The translations under genes were made by a program, and so were the position numbers. A stretch of DNA of 21,305 nucleotides from CAVSUR01 sp052143655 (GTDB lineage: Bacteria; Actinomycetota; Actinomycetes; Streptosporangiales; Streptosporangiaceae). The DNA lies in contig JBKQSL010000134.1 in NCBI GenBank assembly GCA_052143655.1, positions 1 through 21,305 of the forward strand, in the 5' to 3' direction. The notes under the pieces were generated by a model. It saw only the letters and a program-made list of their open reading frames with translations. It ran no database searches and had not been told where the DNA came from. Positions 6,157 to 14,014 of this stretch are shown here, in pieces. Position 1 is the stretch's first letter; every line of letters begins with the position of its first letter.

Positions 6157-6975
6157 GTGACTTCCTTCAACTGCCTGACGTTCCTCACGGACTACGGCCT
6201 CGAGGATGGGTTCGTCGCGGCGTGCCACGGCGTTGCTGTCCGGATCGCCCCCGCTGTCCGGATCATCGACATCACGCACCTGGTCCAGCCCGGCGACGTG
6301 CGGCGTGGCGCGGCCGTGCTCGCCCAGACGATCCCCTACCTGCCGCTGGCCGTGCACGTCGCCGTCGTCGACCCGGGGGTCGGCACCACCCGGCGCGCGA
6401 TCGCCGTGCAGGCGGGCGAGAGCCTGCTCGTCGGCCCGGACAACGGCGTGCTGTCGTGGGCCGTCGCCGCGCTCGGCGGCGCCGCCCAGGCGTTCCAGCT
6501 CACCAACGGCGAGCTGTGGCTGCACCCGGTATCGACCACCTTTCACGGCCGGGACATCTTCATGCCGGTGGCCGCGCACCTGGCCACCGGGACCGAGCTG
6601 GCCGCGGTCGGCACCGAAATACCCGTCGACGACCTGATGACGCTCCCCGCCCCGACCAGCCGGGTGCAGGGCAGCGAGGCCGAGGGCGAGGTGATGTCGG
6701 TCGACCGGTTCGGCAACGTGCAGCTGTCGATCCCGGCCGCGCAGATCGGCCGGCTCGGGGTGGGCTTCGGGTCCCCGCTGATCGTGCGCTGCGGTCGCCG
6801 CCAGCTGACCGTGCCGTACCTGGAGACGTTCGCCGCCGTGGCGCCGGGCGAGATCGTGGCCTTCACCGACAGCGCCGGGCTGATCTCGCTCGCCGTCAAC
6901 GCCGGCGACGCCGCGGAGCAGCTGGGGCTGCCGCCGGGAGCGCACGTCCGGCTCTCGGCCGCTCACCAGGGCTAG
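6157..6975 (+). CDS. S-adenosyl-L-methionine hydrolase (adenosine-forming), DUF62 / SAM chlorinase-fluorinase fold
   Basis: A 272-residue SAM hydroxide adenosyltransferase, which splits SAM with water into adenosine and L-methionine. It shares its fold with fluorinase and chlorinase. FLTDYG near residue 9 binds the nucleoside. The triad of the hydrolase branch is visible: D72 in VDPGVG, an Arg of TTRRAI (79-80), and H130 in FHGRDIF. GPDNG (93-97) and DRFGNV (183-188) complete the family pattern. GTG at 6157 is preferred because it gives the canonical FNCLTFLTDYG start and sits right after a -10 box; the ATG at 6121 adds twelve unmatched residues. A halogenase function is unlikely with this triad. 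Confidence 0.93.
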   Translation: MTSFNCLTFLTDYGLEDGFVAACHGVAVRIAPAVRIIDITHLVQPGDVRRGAAVLAQTIPYLPLAVHVAVVDPGVGTTRRAIAVQAGESLLVGPDNGVLSWAVAALGGAAQAFQLTNGELWLHPVSTTFHGRDIFMPVAAHLATGTELAAVGTEIPVDDLMTLPAPTSRVQGSEAEGEVMSVDRFGNVQLSIPAAQIGRLGVGFGSPLIVRCGRRQLTVPYLETFAAVAPGEIVAFTDSAGLISLAVNAGDAAEQLGLPPGAHVRLSAAHQG

Positions 6976-6999
6976 CGAGGCTGACCTCCTGCGGTCAGG

Positions 7000-7035
7000 G
7001 CAGACGGGCCTTCGCTGGCCGCAGGGGCCGTCTGC
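7000..7035 (+). terminator. hairpin after the SAM hydrolase gene
   Basis: GCAGACGGGCC (7000-7010) pairs with GGCCGTCTGC (7026-7035) with one bulge, giving a ten-pair stem 24 bp after the stop. No T-run follows. GCGGTCAGG-like 9-mers recur at about 6991, 7034 and 7053 around it. Confidence 0.55.
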
Positions 7036-7124
7036 GGTCAGGCGGTCCATCTCCGGTCAGGCGAGGCATTATCGGCGCCGGCGTGGCACACTTCGATTAG
7101 CTCCCCACGGAAGGCTGAGAAGGC

Positions 7125-9239
7125 GTGCCGCGGAGGTTCCCCCCCTCGCTCCACCGCCCCGCGATGGCCGTGCTGGCCATTGGCCTGGCGTCAGCCTGGC
7201 TCGGGGCGGCCGGCCCAGCCCAGGCTGCCGTGACCGGCCATTCCCCCTGGTGGTTCCGCGACCTTGGCGTCACCCGCGGCTGGCAGGCCACCCGCGGCTC
7301 GGGTGTCGTCGTCGCGGTGCTCAGCGACGGGGTGGACAGCCGTCAGCCGGACCTGACCGGCTCAGTGATCACCGGCCCGGACCTGACCGGCTCCGCGGGC
7401 CGGCCGGCGCAGCCGTATTACGCGGTGCAGGGCACCGAGGCCGCCAGCCTCATCGCCGGGCACGGCCACGGGCCCGGCGGTAAGTCCGGGCTGACCGGGG
7501 TCGCGCCGCAGGCGCGCATCCTGTCCGTGCGGGTCACGCTGACCAGCGACGATCCTTCGCTGGCCGAGCCTGCAGTGCGAGCAGCCCTGCCCGGCGCGAT
7601 CGCCGCCGGCATTCACTACGCCGTCCGGCACGGCGCCACCGTCATCCTGCTGCCGCTCGACCCGGGCCTGACGCCGGGCGCCAATCCTGCGCCGGCCACC
7701 AGTGCGACCCCGGCCCCGACGCCATCTGTGGCCCCGACGCCGGACAGCAGCCCGGCTGAGCAGGCGGCGGTCAGCTACGCCCGCCGGGCGGGAGCCGTGC
7801 TCGTCGCCCCTGCCGGGGACAACGCCGCCAGCAGTAACCTGGCCAACTACCCGGCGGCCTATCCCGGCGTCCTCGCGGTGGGCGCCGTGGGCCCGGATTT
7901 CGCCCTGGTGCCGACCTCCGTCATGCAGCCCTACGTGGCGCTGACCGCGCCCGGAACACCGATCACCGCGGCCGTGCCGCCCGCCGCGGCCGCCAGCGGC
8001 TACACCTCGGTGAGCAGCACGACGGCTGCGAGCGCCCTGGTAGCGGGGGTCGCCGCGCTGATCAGATCACGATTCCCGACCCTGCCGGCGGCGAAGGTCG
8101 ATGCCGCGCTGACCGGCAGCACGCTGCACCGCCCGGCGACCGTCACAGCCGGCCTGGGTGCGGGCACGGTGAGCGCGGCGCGGGCGCTGGTGCTGGCCGG
8201 CCGGCTCGCCGGGCCGGCGCCGCGGGCCGGAGCCGGCGCGCAGCCGCTGCGCAATCCGAGCCCGCCCGCCGTCCGGCCAGCCGCCGCCGTGCTGAGGCCG
8301 CGGCTGCGCCGGTACGCCATCAGCTGCGCTGCGCTGCTGGCCGGCCTGGTGCTGCTCGTGCTCGTGTTCGCGCTGCTGCGGTGGCTGCGGCGGCGCAGGG
8401 CCGCCGCAGCGCAGACGACCGACTGGCCGGCCCGCGACGATGATCGGGTGGTTTACGGAGTGAGCACCGCGGCCGCCGCGGCCGGGCCAGCGCTGCCGAC
8501 GGTCGGCCAGGCAGGCACCGCAGCGGCCGCCCGGAGCGCGGCGGGACCACGGGGCACGGCCGGGCCCCGGATCGTGCCGGCCTCCTGGCAGCCGGGTACC
8601 GGGCCGGCACCGGAAGCCGGTTACCGCCGCGGCGCGGAGCCGACTGCCGCCCCGGCCGGCACCGAGGTCCGCTCCGGTTCGGCCGGCATCGGCGGCTGGC
8701 CCTCGTCCGGTCTGGCCGGCCCCGGCCTCGCCGGCCCGGGCGCAGCGGGGAGCAGGGCAGCCGCGGCCGACGACACCGGGGCGCACGGGTCGCTGCCCGG
8801 CCTGGGCTCGCTGGCGCGGCCGGTCAGCCGCAGGCCGAAGATATCCGGGGCCCCGCCCTGGGACCCGGCGCCCCCGCCCGGCAGCGAACTGTCCTGGACC
8901 AGCGTGCCGATACCCCCCCCGTCCAGCGGGCCGCCGCCGCTGGCCGCCTCCTGGCGCGGCAGCCAGCAGGGCGGCGAACAGCCGGTCTTCGCCGCTGCGC
9001 CCGTCTCACCGTGGCGCGCGGACCGGGCCGGGGAGGGCGGACCGGACGAGACCGCCGGCTCCCGCGACGAGGCCGGCTCGGCCGCGGCACCGGATCGGGG
9101 TCCGGCCGGCCCCTGGATCCCCGCGCCGACGGCCGCTGATGCCGGGCCCGGCGCCCCGGGGTCGGATCAGGCGTTTCCCGGGTGGGACCCGGGAGACGTC
9201 ACCGAGGCATTTCCCGCAGTGCCCCGCGAGCCCGACTGA
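7125..9239 (+). CDS. mycosin-like S8 subtilase homologue without a catalytic triad, membrane anchored, long cytoplasmic tail
   Basis: A 704-residue protein. Residues 1-35 are a signal peptide ending AQA. Residues 40-360 are a subtilisin/mycosin-like domain, 398-418 a membrane helix followed by RRRR, and 420-704 a Gly/Ala/Pro-rich cytoplasmic tail. All four S8 active positions are changed. D-T-G is S67-D-G in VAVLSDGVD, HGT is Q102-G-T, GTS is S-T-T300 in SSTTAASALVAGVAAL, and the oxyanion Asn is D232. The fold-defining flanks are kept. Mycosins (MycP) also stabilise type VII secretion membrane complexes independently of proteolysis, so a structural role is possible. No ESX genes are in the window. 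GTG start with GGAAGG ten bases upstream. Confidence 0.88.
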   Translation: MPRRFPPSLHRPAMAVLAIGLASAWLGAAGPAQAAVTGHSPWWFRDLGVTRGWQATRGSGVVVAVLSDGVDSRQPDLTGSVITGPDLTGSAGRPAQPYYAVQGTEAASLIAGHGHGPGGKSGLTGVAPQARILSVRVTLTSDDPSLAEPAVRAALPGAIAAGIHYAVRHGATVILLPLDPGLTPGANPAPATSATPAPTPSVAPTPDSSPAEQAAVSYARRAGAVLVAPAGDNAASSNLANYPAAYPGVLAVGAVGPDFALVPTSVMQPYVALTAPGTPITAAVPPAAAASGYTSVSSTTAASALVAGVAALIRSRFPTLPAAKVDAALTGSTLHRPATVTAGLGAGTVSAARALVLAGRLAGPAPRAGAGAQPLRNPSPPAVRPAAAVLRPRLRRYAISCAALLAGLVLLVLVFALLRWLRRRRAAAAQTTDWPARDDDRVVYGVSTAAAAAGPALPTVGQAGTAAAARSAAGPRGTAGPRIVPASWQPGTGPAPEAGYRRGAEPTAAPAGTEVRSGSAGIGGWPSSGLAGPGLAGPGAAGSRAAAADDTGAHGSLPGLGSLARPVSRRPKISGAPPWDPAPPPGSELSWTSVPIPPPSSGPPPLAASWRGSQQGGEQPVFAAAPVSPWRADRAGEGGPDETAGSRDEAGSAAAPDRGPAGPWIPAPTAADAGPGAPGSDQAFPGWDPGDVTEAFPAVPREPD

Positions 9240-9282
9240 CCAGCCCGACTGACCAGCCCAGCTGACCCCAGCCCAGCTGACC
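9231..9282. repeat. short tandem repeats over the stop codon of the mycosin-like gene
   Basis: Two exact 13-bp copies (CCCGACTGACCAG at 9231-9243 and 9244-9256) are followed by two variants (CCCAGCTGACC at 9257 and 9272). The first copy contains the gene's TGA, so the array duplicated the end of the coding sequence. Confidence 0.8.
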
Positions 9283-9687
9283 ATTGCCAGCCGCGGCGCG
9301 GCCGCTAGCCCGGCTGCACCGCCCGGCCGACGGCAGCGGCCAGGTTCTCCGGCGGGTCGGCTCGTAGCCACTGCGGGCACGTACTGCTGCCGCGACAGGG
9401 CGCAGATAGCGTCGGCCGCCTCGTCGTTCACGCCCGCCCGGGACAGGCACCCTCCAGGCCGATCCCGGCCATTTCGCCGGGACGCGGCGGCGCGGACGCC
9501 ACCTCAGGCCTGCCCGGCATTTTCGCCGACCGCAGCCGTTGTCCGCTGGTGCACCAGAGCCGGGGGTGAAGCGTCGTACATATGCACAGATAATCGGGAA
9601 GCGGGGTTATGCGTCATTACCGTTGCGTTTCACCCGGCGGCAGCCCCGCCAGTCCGGCTGTCAGCCCCGCCAGTCCGGCTGTCAGCC
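9283..9687. other. intergenic stretch with a possible gene remnant and an AT-rich promoter patch
   Basis: I find no intact gene. On the minus strand around 9308-9470, pieces with gene-like composition lie in two frames: MAGIGLEGACPG, then NDEAADAICALSRQQYVP, then WLRADPPENLAAAVGRAV. They could be a short gene broken by frameshifts, but I recognise no family. Bases 9565-9630 are clearly AT-richer than the surroundings and contain AGATAAT, a good -10 box on the + strand. Bases 9640-9687 hold a direct repeat of CAGCCCCGCCAGTCCGGCTG immediately before the next gene. Confidence 0.5.
9589..9594 (+). promoter_or_regulatory. -10 box candidate for the Cys-rich small protein
   Basis: GATAAT is one base from the TATAAT consensus and lies in an AT-rich island. 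No good -35 is present. It predicts a leader of roughly 87 bases that includes the direct repeat in front of the gene. Confidence 0.45.
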
Positions 9688-9957
9688 ATGGCTGCTAGCG
9701 GCATCCGCGGCGGCGGCCGCAATCACGGCACAGCCTCGGCATACAACAACTATGGCTGCCGGTGCGAGGAGTGCCGGGCTGCTGCGACCGCCGCCCGGCG
9801 GTCCTGGGTGTCGTCCTTGCAGGACCGGCAGTTCGCCGAGGTCCCGCACGGTACTGCGTCGGGCTACCGGAACTGGGGCTGCCGCTGCGAGCACTGTTCC
9901 AGCGCGCGCGCTGCCGAGGCCCGTGAGCAGCGGCGCAGGCGAGCGGCCAGCGGCTGA
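9688..9957 (+). CDS. small two-repeat Cys-rich protein with HGT-Y-GCRCxxC motifs
   Basis: An 89-residue protein built of two copies of one unit, 41 residues apart. Unit 1 is HGTASAYNNYGCRCEEC (13-29) and unit 2 is HGTASGYRNWGCRCEHC (54-70). Each unit has His plus CxCxxC, likely a small zinc-binding knuckle, followed by a basic Arg/Ala-rich helix. Single units of this HGTxxxY-GCRCxxC type are familiar from short actinobacteriophage and actinobacterial proteins of unknown function; nucleic-acid binding is a guess. The ATG has no ribosome-binding site. An AT-rich upstream patch unlike its surroundings hints at transfer. Confidence 0.72.
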   Translation: MAASGIRGGGRNHGTASAYNNYGCRCEECRAAATAARRSWVSSLQDRQFAEVPHGTASGYRNWGCRCEHCSSARAAEAREQRRRRAASG

Positions 9958-10021
9958 CGCGTGACCGCCGCGCGCTGCGGCGCCAGGAACACCGGGCTCT
10001 GCGACTGCGCCCGCGGCCGGG

Positions 10022-11275
10022 CTACCGGCTGGCGGTGGCCGCGAGCACCTCGCGGGCGGCGCGGGCGCCGGAGGCAAGGGCTCCCTGGACCGAGCCGGTC
10101 GCCCGGTGGTCACCGCAGACGAAGCGGCCGTTGCCCACCCGGCACGGCCGGATGAGCGGGCAGGGGGCGGTCATGTCGGGCAGCGCCCCGTGCACCGGAT
10201 AACTGGCCAGGTGCTCCCACTGCAAGGTGTCGGCCTCATACAGCAGAGCCAGCCGGGCGCGGATAGCGGGCTCGGCGCCGGCCGGGTCGTGGGCAGCGGG
10301 GTCGCCCAGTACCGAGGCCGAGATCAGCGCACGCCCGTCGGCGGAGTAGCCGGGCGTCACCTCGGACAGCACCACCGTGTTGAGGATCACGCGCTCGGTG
10401 TCGACCAGCAGGGTCGGCTCGGCCAGCGGTGACACCGGCGCCGCGTAGTACACGGTGGTGACGGTCCGGGTGCCGCGCACGGCCAGGTCCGGCAGCAGCC
10501 GGGCCGCCCCCGCCGCTCCGGTGGCCACGACCACTGCGCGAGCCGGCACGTGCGCGCCGTCGGCGAGCGCGACGCCGTCGTCGGCCAGCTGCGCCACCGG
10601 CGTCTCGAGCTGGACGACGCCATCCGGCAGCCGGTCAGCGAGCTGCTGGGGAACGGCGCCGATGCCGCGGCGCGGCAGCGTCAGGGTGCCGCGCAGCATG
10701 CTGCGCCACACCAGGTGGAAGAACCGGCCGGAAGTCTGCAGCTCCGCTTCGAGGAACACGCCGGCCAGGAACGGCCGGAAGAACAGCTCGATCAGCTCGC
10801 TGGAAATGCCCGCCTCGGTGAGGGCGGCCAGTGTCGTCCGGTCCGGCCGCCCGGTGATCATCCGCGTCGGCAGGAACATGTCGGCGGCGCTGAGGCCGGC
10901 CAGGGCGATCACGTCGGCGGGGCCGCCTAGCCGGCCTCGCAGCAGGTCCACCGCCCCGCGCGGCTGCCGGGTCGGGTCAGCGAACCGGAGCCGGCGGTCC
11001 GGCGTGTGCAGCAGCATGCCCGGGGTGAACGCCCGCAGCTGCAGTGCGCGCAGGCCGACCCGTGCCTGCACCTGCGGGTAGGAGGTGTTGAACACCTGGA
11101 AACCGCGGTCGAGCAGGAAGCCGTCCCGTCGGTCGGTGCGCATCCGGCCGCCGACGCCGTCGGAGGATTCCAGGACCTGCACCGGCAGGCCGGCGGCGGT
11201 CAGGTCCAGGGCGCAGGCCAGGCCGGCGAGCCCGGCGCCGATGATCACCACAGGCGGCTGGCTGCCGCTGTTCAT
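10022..11275 (-). CDS. FAD-dependent oxidoreductase, amine oxidase / phytoene desaturase-like
   Basis: A 417-residue flavoprotein. The dinucleotide-binding motif is GAGLAG (13-18) with the ribose-binding E36, followed by GVGGRMRTDRRDGFLLDRGFQVF, the GG-motif of the flavin amine oxidase superfamily. The C-terminal FAD motif is VCGDHRATGSVQGAL near 389-403. Length and layout match NAD(P)/FAD oxidoreductases of the protoporphyrinogen oxidase or carotenoid desaturase type. No carotenoid or haem genes are adjacent, so the substrate is unknown. ATG with AGGA six bases upstream. Repeated ACCGGAA boxes lie 37-74 bp upstream of the start. Confidence 0.87.
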   Translation of the reverse strand: MNSGSQPPVVIIGAGLAGLACALDLTAAGLPVQVLESSDGVGGRMRTDRRDGFLLDRGFQVFNTSYPQVQARVGLRALQLRAFTPGMLLHTPDRRLRFADPTRQPRGAVDLLRGRLGGPADVIALAGLSAADMFLPTRMITGRPDRTTLAALTEAGISSELIELFFRPFLAGVFLEAELQTSGRFFHLVWRSMLRGTLTLPRRGIGAVPQQLADRLPDGVVQLETPVAQLADDGVALADGAHVPARAVVVATGAAGAARLLPDLAVRGTRTVTTVYYAAPVSPLAEPTLLVDTERVILNTVVLSEVTPGYSADGRALISASVLGDPAAHDPAGAEPAIRARLALLYEADTLQWEHLASYPVHGALPDMTAPCPLIRPCRVGNGRFVCGDHRATGSVQGALASGARAAREVLAATASR

Positions 11276-11663
11276 GGCCGGTCCTGGCTTGCTGGCATCA
11301 GCTCAAGCTCCTTTCCGGTCCGGTTTTCCGGTGCAGTCTTCCGGTCCGGCTCTCTCTCAGTGCGGCGCCGCCTCGGCGGCGCCGGTCTCTGCCCGCCTTC
11401 TACCCCGCCGGGCCCGGCCAATCCGGACCGCCGCGGCATAGCTGACAGCTCGCCGCCGACCCGGTGACCGCGATGGCCGCAGCGCCCGGCAGGCATGATC
11501 ACAAGCTATCTCGCCGTCCGCGGTCCGGCGGGGCTGGCTGCCGCCTGCCCGGCCGACTGGGCCGCCGGAGAAAGAACGATGCCGCGGTGGGCCAGCGCGC
11601 AGAAGACCCGGGCCGTGTCACCACGGCCCGGGCTGGTTCGCGGTTACCTCCTCGACAGTTCAC
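11276..11663. other. intergenic region: upstream boxes of the oxidoreductase, terminator of the secreted-protein gene
   Basis: No credible gene. TTCCGGT occurs at 11312, 11326 and 11339 (ACCGGAA on the minus strand), 13-14 bp apart, in front of the oxidoreductase start; these could be operator repeats. The far end carries a strong terminator at 11607-11632. The rest is GC-rich sequence with no recognised signal. Confidence 0.5.
11607..11632 (-). terminator. strong terminator after the secreted-protein gene
   Basis: CCCGGGCCGTG and CACGGCCCGGG form a perfect 11-pair stem with a TCAC loop 32 bp after the stop. On the minus strand it is followed by TCTTCTG. The loop TCAC is the same as in the terminator after the cold-shock gene. 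Confidence 0.85.
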
Positions 11664-12416
11664 TCAGGCTGTCGGCTGCAGCCAGACACCGAAGTTCTGG
11701 CCGTTGTTCCACAGCAGCGACGGACTCATCACCACGGCGCCGCTGGAGCCGCCGTTCGTGGTGTCGATGACCTGGTTCGTGGTCCACGGGCCATTGAGCG
11801 TGCCCTTGGTGTTGTTGTAGGTCGTGACGTGCGAGTCACTGAACGACCACAGCCGCACCGGCGACGGCGGCGGCGAGTACACCTTCACGGTGAGCAGGCC
11901 GGCCGCCTCGGCCGCCGTGTACTGCATGTTCGGCGCGCCTGGCTCCATGCTGACCGTCTGGGTCGTCTTCTGGGTCAGGTCGGACGCGGTGAAGTAGATC
12001 CGGCCCGCGCTCTGGCTGTAGTAGACGCTCAGCTGGAGCAGGTCACCGACGCTGGGCGTCAGCGTCATGGTGCCGCCGCCCGTGCCGCCCAGCGGCCCGT
12101 TCGCGTTCCACATGACCGAGCCGGCGCCGCCGCCCCGGTGCACCCCGAGTGTCGCCGGGTTGACCCCGGTGCCGCCGAGCACGACTTCTGCGTAGCCGCC
12201 GTGTGAGGACACCGGCGCCACCTCGACAGTGGTCTGGATGAACCGGAATAGCCGCCCGGTGGTGACGTAGCCAGCCTGACTCGTGCTGTAGAACACCGGA
12301 TTACCGGTGCTCGGCCCGGCCGTTGCGGTGGCGGCACCCGCCGCTCCCGCCGTCAGAAGCACGGCGCCGCCCGCGGCAACTGCCGCGGCGAGCGCGCGCA
12401 TCACATGCCTTCGCAT
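11664..12416 (-). CDS. secreted protein of unknown function
   Basis: A 250-residue exported protein. The signal peptide has n-region MRRHVMR, hydrophobic ALAAAVAAGGAVLLTAG, and likely cleavage after AGAA near residue 29. The mature part is rich in Thr, Ser, Gly, Tyr and Asn with alternating hydrophobic residues and almost no charge, which suggests a beta-sandwich. It has no cysteine and no catalytic motif I recognise. Aromatic patches such as SVYYSQSAGRIYF (near 130-142) and NNGQNFGVWLQP at the end could bind polysaccharide. The ATG has AGGGGG eight bases upstream. The gene is alone, with its own TATAAT promoter and strong terminator, so it may be well expressed. Confidence 0.8.
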   Translation of the reverse strand: MRRHVMRALAAAVAAGGAVLLTAGAAGAATATAGPSTGNPVFYSTSQAGYVTTGRLFRFIQTTVEVAPVSSHGGYAEVVLGGTGVNPATLGVHRGGGAGSVMWNANGPLGGTGGGTMTLTPSVGDLLQLSVYYSQSAGRIYFTASDLTQKTTQTVSMEPGAPNMQYTAAEAAGLLTVKVYSPPPSPVRLWSFSDSHVTTYNNTKGTLNGPWTTNQVIDTTNGGSSGAVVMSPSLLWNNGQNFGVWLQPTA

Positions 12417-12511
12417 CGCGAAGACCCCCTTTGCACCGGGGTCTGTCGTGGCTGCGCGTATGCCCGGGGCGGTTGTGTCACGGCCAACCCCGGTCTTGTG
12501 TCAAAGCAAAT

Positions 12512-12531
12512 CCGGCTCGTCAGCGAGCCGG
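12512..12531 (-). promoter_or_regulatory. hairpin in the leader of the secreted-protein gene
   Basis: CCGGCTCG-TCAG-CGAGCCGG is a perfect eight-pair stem with a four-base loop. It sits between the TATAAT promoter and the gene, and on the minus strand is followed by ATTTGCTTTG. It resembles an attenuator or an mRNA-stabilising 5' stem-loop. Confidence 0.45.
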
Positions 12532-12568
12532 CAAACCGCCCCGTACACGGCTCCTCGCCATCACCTTT

Positions 12569-12596
12569 ATTATACGTCCGGATAGTGCCAGTGAAA
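12569..12596 (-). promoter_or_regulatory. promoter of the secreted-protein gene
   Basis: On the minus strand TTTCAC (12596-12591), 16 bases, then TATAAT (12574-12569), a perfect -10 hexamer that is rare in this GC-rich DNA. The leader would be about 145 nt and contains the perfect hairpin at 12512-12531. Confidence 0.65.
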
Positions 12597-12784
12597 TACT
12601 ATTGCCGCCAATTATTCTGCCGGCGGGGCCAGCCAGCGAACGGCCGGCAAAATATAATATGCCGTTCCGGATTCTCGCACCATGAACCACTCAGGGGCTT
12701 TCCATGACTTTCGTAACGATAGCGTGTTAGGTGCGGGAATTCGTTTCACCGAGCGATTTTCCCTGGCAGCCGGCGAGCAAGATC

Positions 12785-12964
12785 ATGGCCACGACGACCT
12801 GGCTGACCGCGCCGCAGGCGCAGCAGGCCGCGGCCGAGATCCAGCAGGTCCTGGACAAGTACTCCGGCCGCGGCGCGGACCCGGCCGGGCGCCCGGACGA
12901 CGCGCGGGAAGTGCGGTTGTTCGCGGCTATCTCCCTGGTCCCCCGCCCGGCACCCGGCGCGTAG
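12785..12964 (+). pseudogene. C-terminal stump of a winged-helix (ArsR-like) regulator
   Basis: The open frame reads ATTTWLTAPQAQQAAAEIQQV, then LDKYSGR, then RPDDAREVRLFAAISLVPRP and a stop. This is the look of the C-terminal end of actinobacterial ArsR-like helix-turn-helix regulators (WLT-EA, YxxR, R-V-F-P). The DNA-binding N-terminal domain is absent, and upstream sequence is AT-rich and unrelated. An in-frame ATG at 12785 exists, but a functional 59-residue product is unlikely. It is followed nine bases later by an MFS stump. Regulator plus MFS is a common pair, so both look like leftovers of one locus. Confidence 0.6.
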
Positions 12965-12973
12965 GGCTCGCCG

Positions 12974-13273
12974 GTGACGTCCGGCCCGGCAGTCCGCGCG
13001 GCCGATGCGGCCGCGCCGCCGCTGCTGCTCGCCCAGATTCCGCAGCCGCTGATCGGCCGGGTGATGTCGGTCTTCAACGCGGTGCAGCAGGTGGCGGGCA
13101 TCACCTCGATGGCCGCCGCTGGCCTGCTGGCGGGCGTGCTGTCGCCGGCCGGGCATGCCGACCTGGCCGGGATATCGTTCGGCCCGGTGGCCGGGATCTT
13201 CGCGGTGAGCGGGATCCTGGTGACGGTGGCCGGGCTGGTGGTGAGCACGCGGCTGCGCGGTGCGCCAGCCTGA
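12974..13273 (+). pseudogene. C-terminal stump of an MFS transporter
   Basis: About 100 residues contain the end of a major facilitator protein. QIPQPLIGRVMSVFNAVQQ is the cytoplasmic loop with the GRVMS motif, followed by two hydrophobic segments (GITSMAAAGLLAGVL; IFAVSGILVTVAGLVVSTRL) and a basic end. The first ten or so transmembrane helices are missing. GTG at 12974 gives an open frame without a ribosome-binding site. Truncation rather than frameshift best explains it. Confidence 0.7.
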
Positions 13274-13306
13274 CATGGGTCACCCCTGACCGGGATTGGC
13301 GTGCCG

Positions 13307-14008
13307 TCACGGATGGCGGGGCTGCCGCCCGGCTTCCCGGACGCGGGACGCCCAGGCGTAATGGCCGAGCTGCTCCAGCGCGGCGGCGAGCCAGGCGCGG
13401 GCCTCGGGCTCCAGCCGCGCGGCGGCCAGGTCGGCCCGGTCCTTGGGGCGGTCCAGGTGTGCCTTGTGCAGCAGCGCCAGTTCCGGCCGGAGATAGGGGA
13501 TCCCGCCGACGGTGTGCAGGGCGCGCGGCCAGCGCACGCGGATGCCCGCGTCGCGCTTGAACACCCACTCCTCGTCGCTGCGGTCCAGCAGGATGTCCAG
13601 CTGCCACGGCTGCTGCGCGCCGCGGCGCACCCACAGCTGCTCGCATCCGTCGGTGAGGTCGTCGCCGGGCAACAGCGGCCGGAGCGTGCCGCTGCTGGCC
13701 TCCCAGATGTGCCAGCCCGCCAGGGTCGTGCGGAGCGCGGCGAGATCGGCGATGCGCACCGCGACGTCGGTGTCCTCGTGCGGTCGTGGCGCGGCCCCGG
13801 CGCGGGCCGCCCAGCCGCCGACAATCCACCAGCGGAGAGACGATGCCGGGAGCAGCTCGGCTACCCGGGCGGGCGGCAGCGGGTCCCAGCAGCCGTACAG
13901 CCGCTGGAAGTTCTCCTGGCTCATGCGCCGTACCGCCCGGGCGAACGCGTCCGTCACCGGGTCAGTCTGGCGCATCGCCGGATGCTGCGGCTGAGCCCGC
14001 CGCGGCAT
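13307..14008 (-). CDS. nucleotidyltransferase of the ANT(2'')/LinB-like (aminoglycoside/lincosamide) fold
   Basis: Up to 233 residues. The nucleotidyltransferase core is WWIVGGWAARAG followed by HEDTDVAV, that is GGW plus H-x-D-x-D, which holds the two metal ligands. QLDILLD supplies the third acidic strand, and IPYLRPELALLHKA then DRADL is the C-terminal signature shared with ANT(2'') and Lnu proteins. These families adenylylate aminoglycosides or lincosamides, but many chromosomal relatives have no known substrate, so I do not call resistance. The start is unsure: ATG at 14008, 13975 or 13924, none with a clear ribosome-binding site. It is divergent from the broken pip gene. Confidence 0.82.
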   Translation of the reverse strand: MPRRAQPQHPAMRQTDPVTDAFARAVRRMSQENFQRLYGCWDPLPPARVAELLPASSLRWWIVGGWAARAGAAPRPHEDTDVAVRIADLAALRTTLAGWHIWEASSGTLRPLLPGDDLTDGCEQLWVRRGAQQPWQLDILLDRSDEEWVFKRDAGIRVRWPRALHTVGGIPYLRPELALLHKAHLDRPKDRADLAAARLEPEARAWLAAALEQLGHYAWASRVREAGRQPRHP

Positions 14009-14014
14009 CCGAGA

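Larger units (their letters stand above)
12417..12784. other. AT-rich intergenic region between conserved and accessory halves
   Basis: Apart from the promoter and hairpin listed, the stretch 12560-12790 is markedly AT-richer than the window. It contains an inverted repeat CGGCA-N10-TGCCG (12645-12664) around a TATAAT on the + strand. No gene is seen. It marks the border after which most genes are broken. Confidence 0.5.

Noticed and set aside
6157..6975. Fluorinase or chlorinase
   Set aside because: The Asp-Arg-His arrangement of the SAM hydrolase branch is present, which argues against a halide-using enzyme.
5748..7100. 450-codon + frame across otsB, DUF3263 and the SAM hydrolase
   Set aside because: It crosses three better supported genes on both strands and is Arg-rich with no domain.
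13307..14008. Calling an aminoglycoside resistance gene
   Set aside because: The fold and metal motifs fit ANT(2'')/Lnu, but substrate residues cannot be judged, and chromosomal relatives often have unknown substrates.
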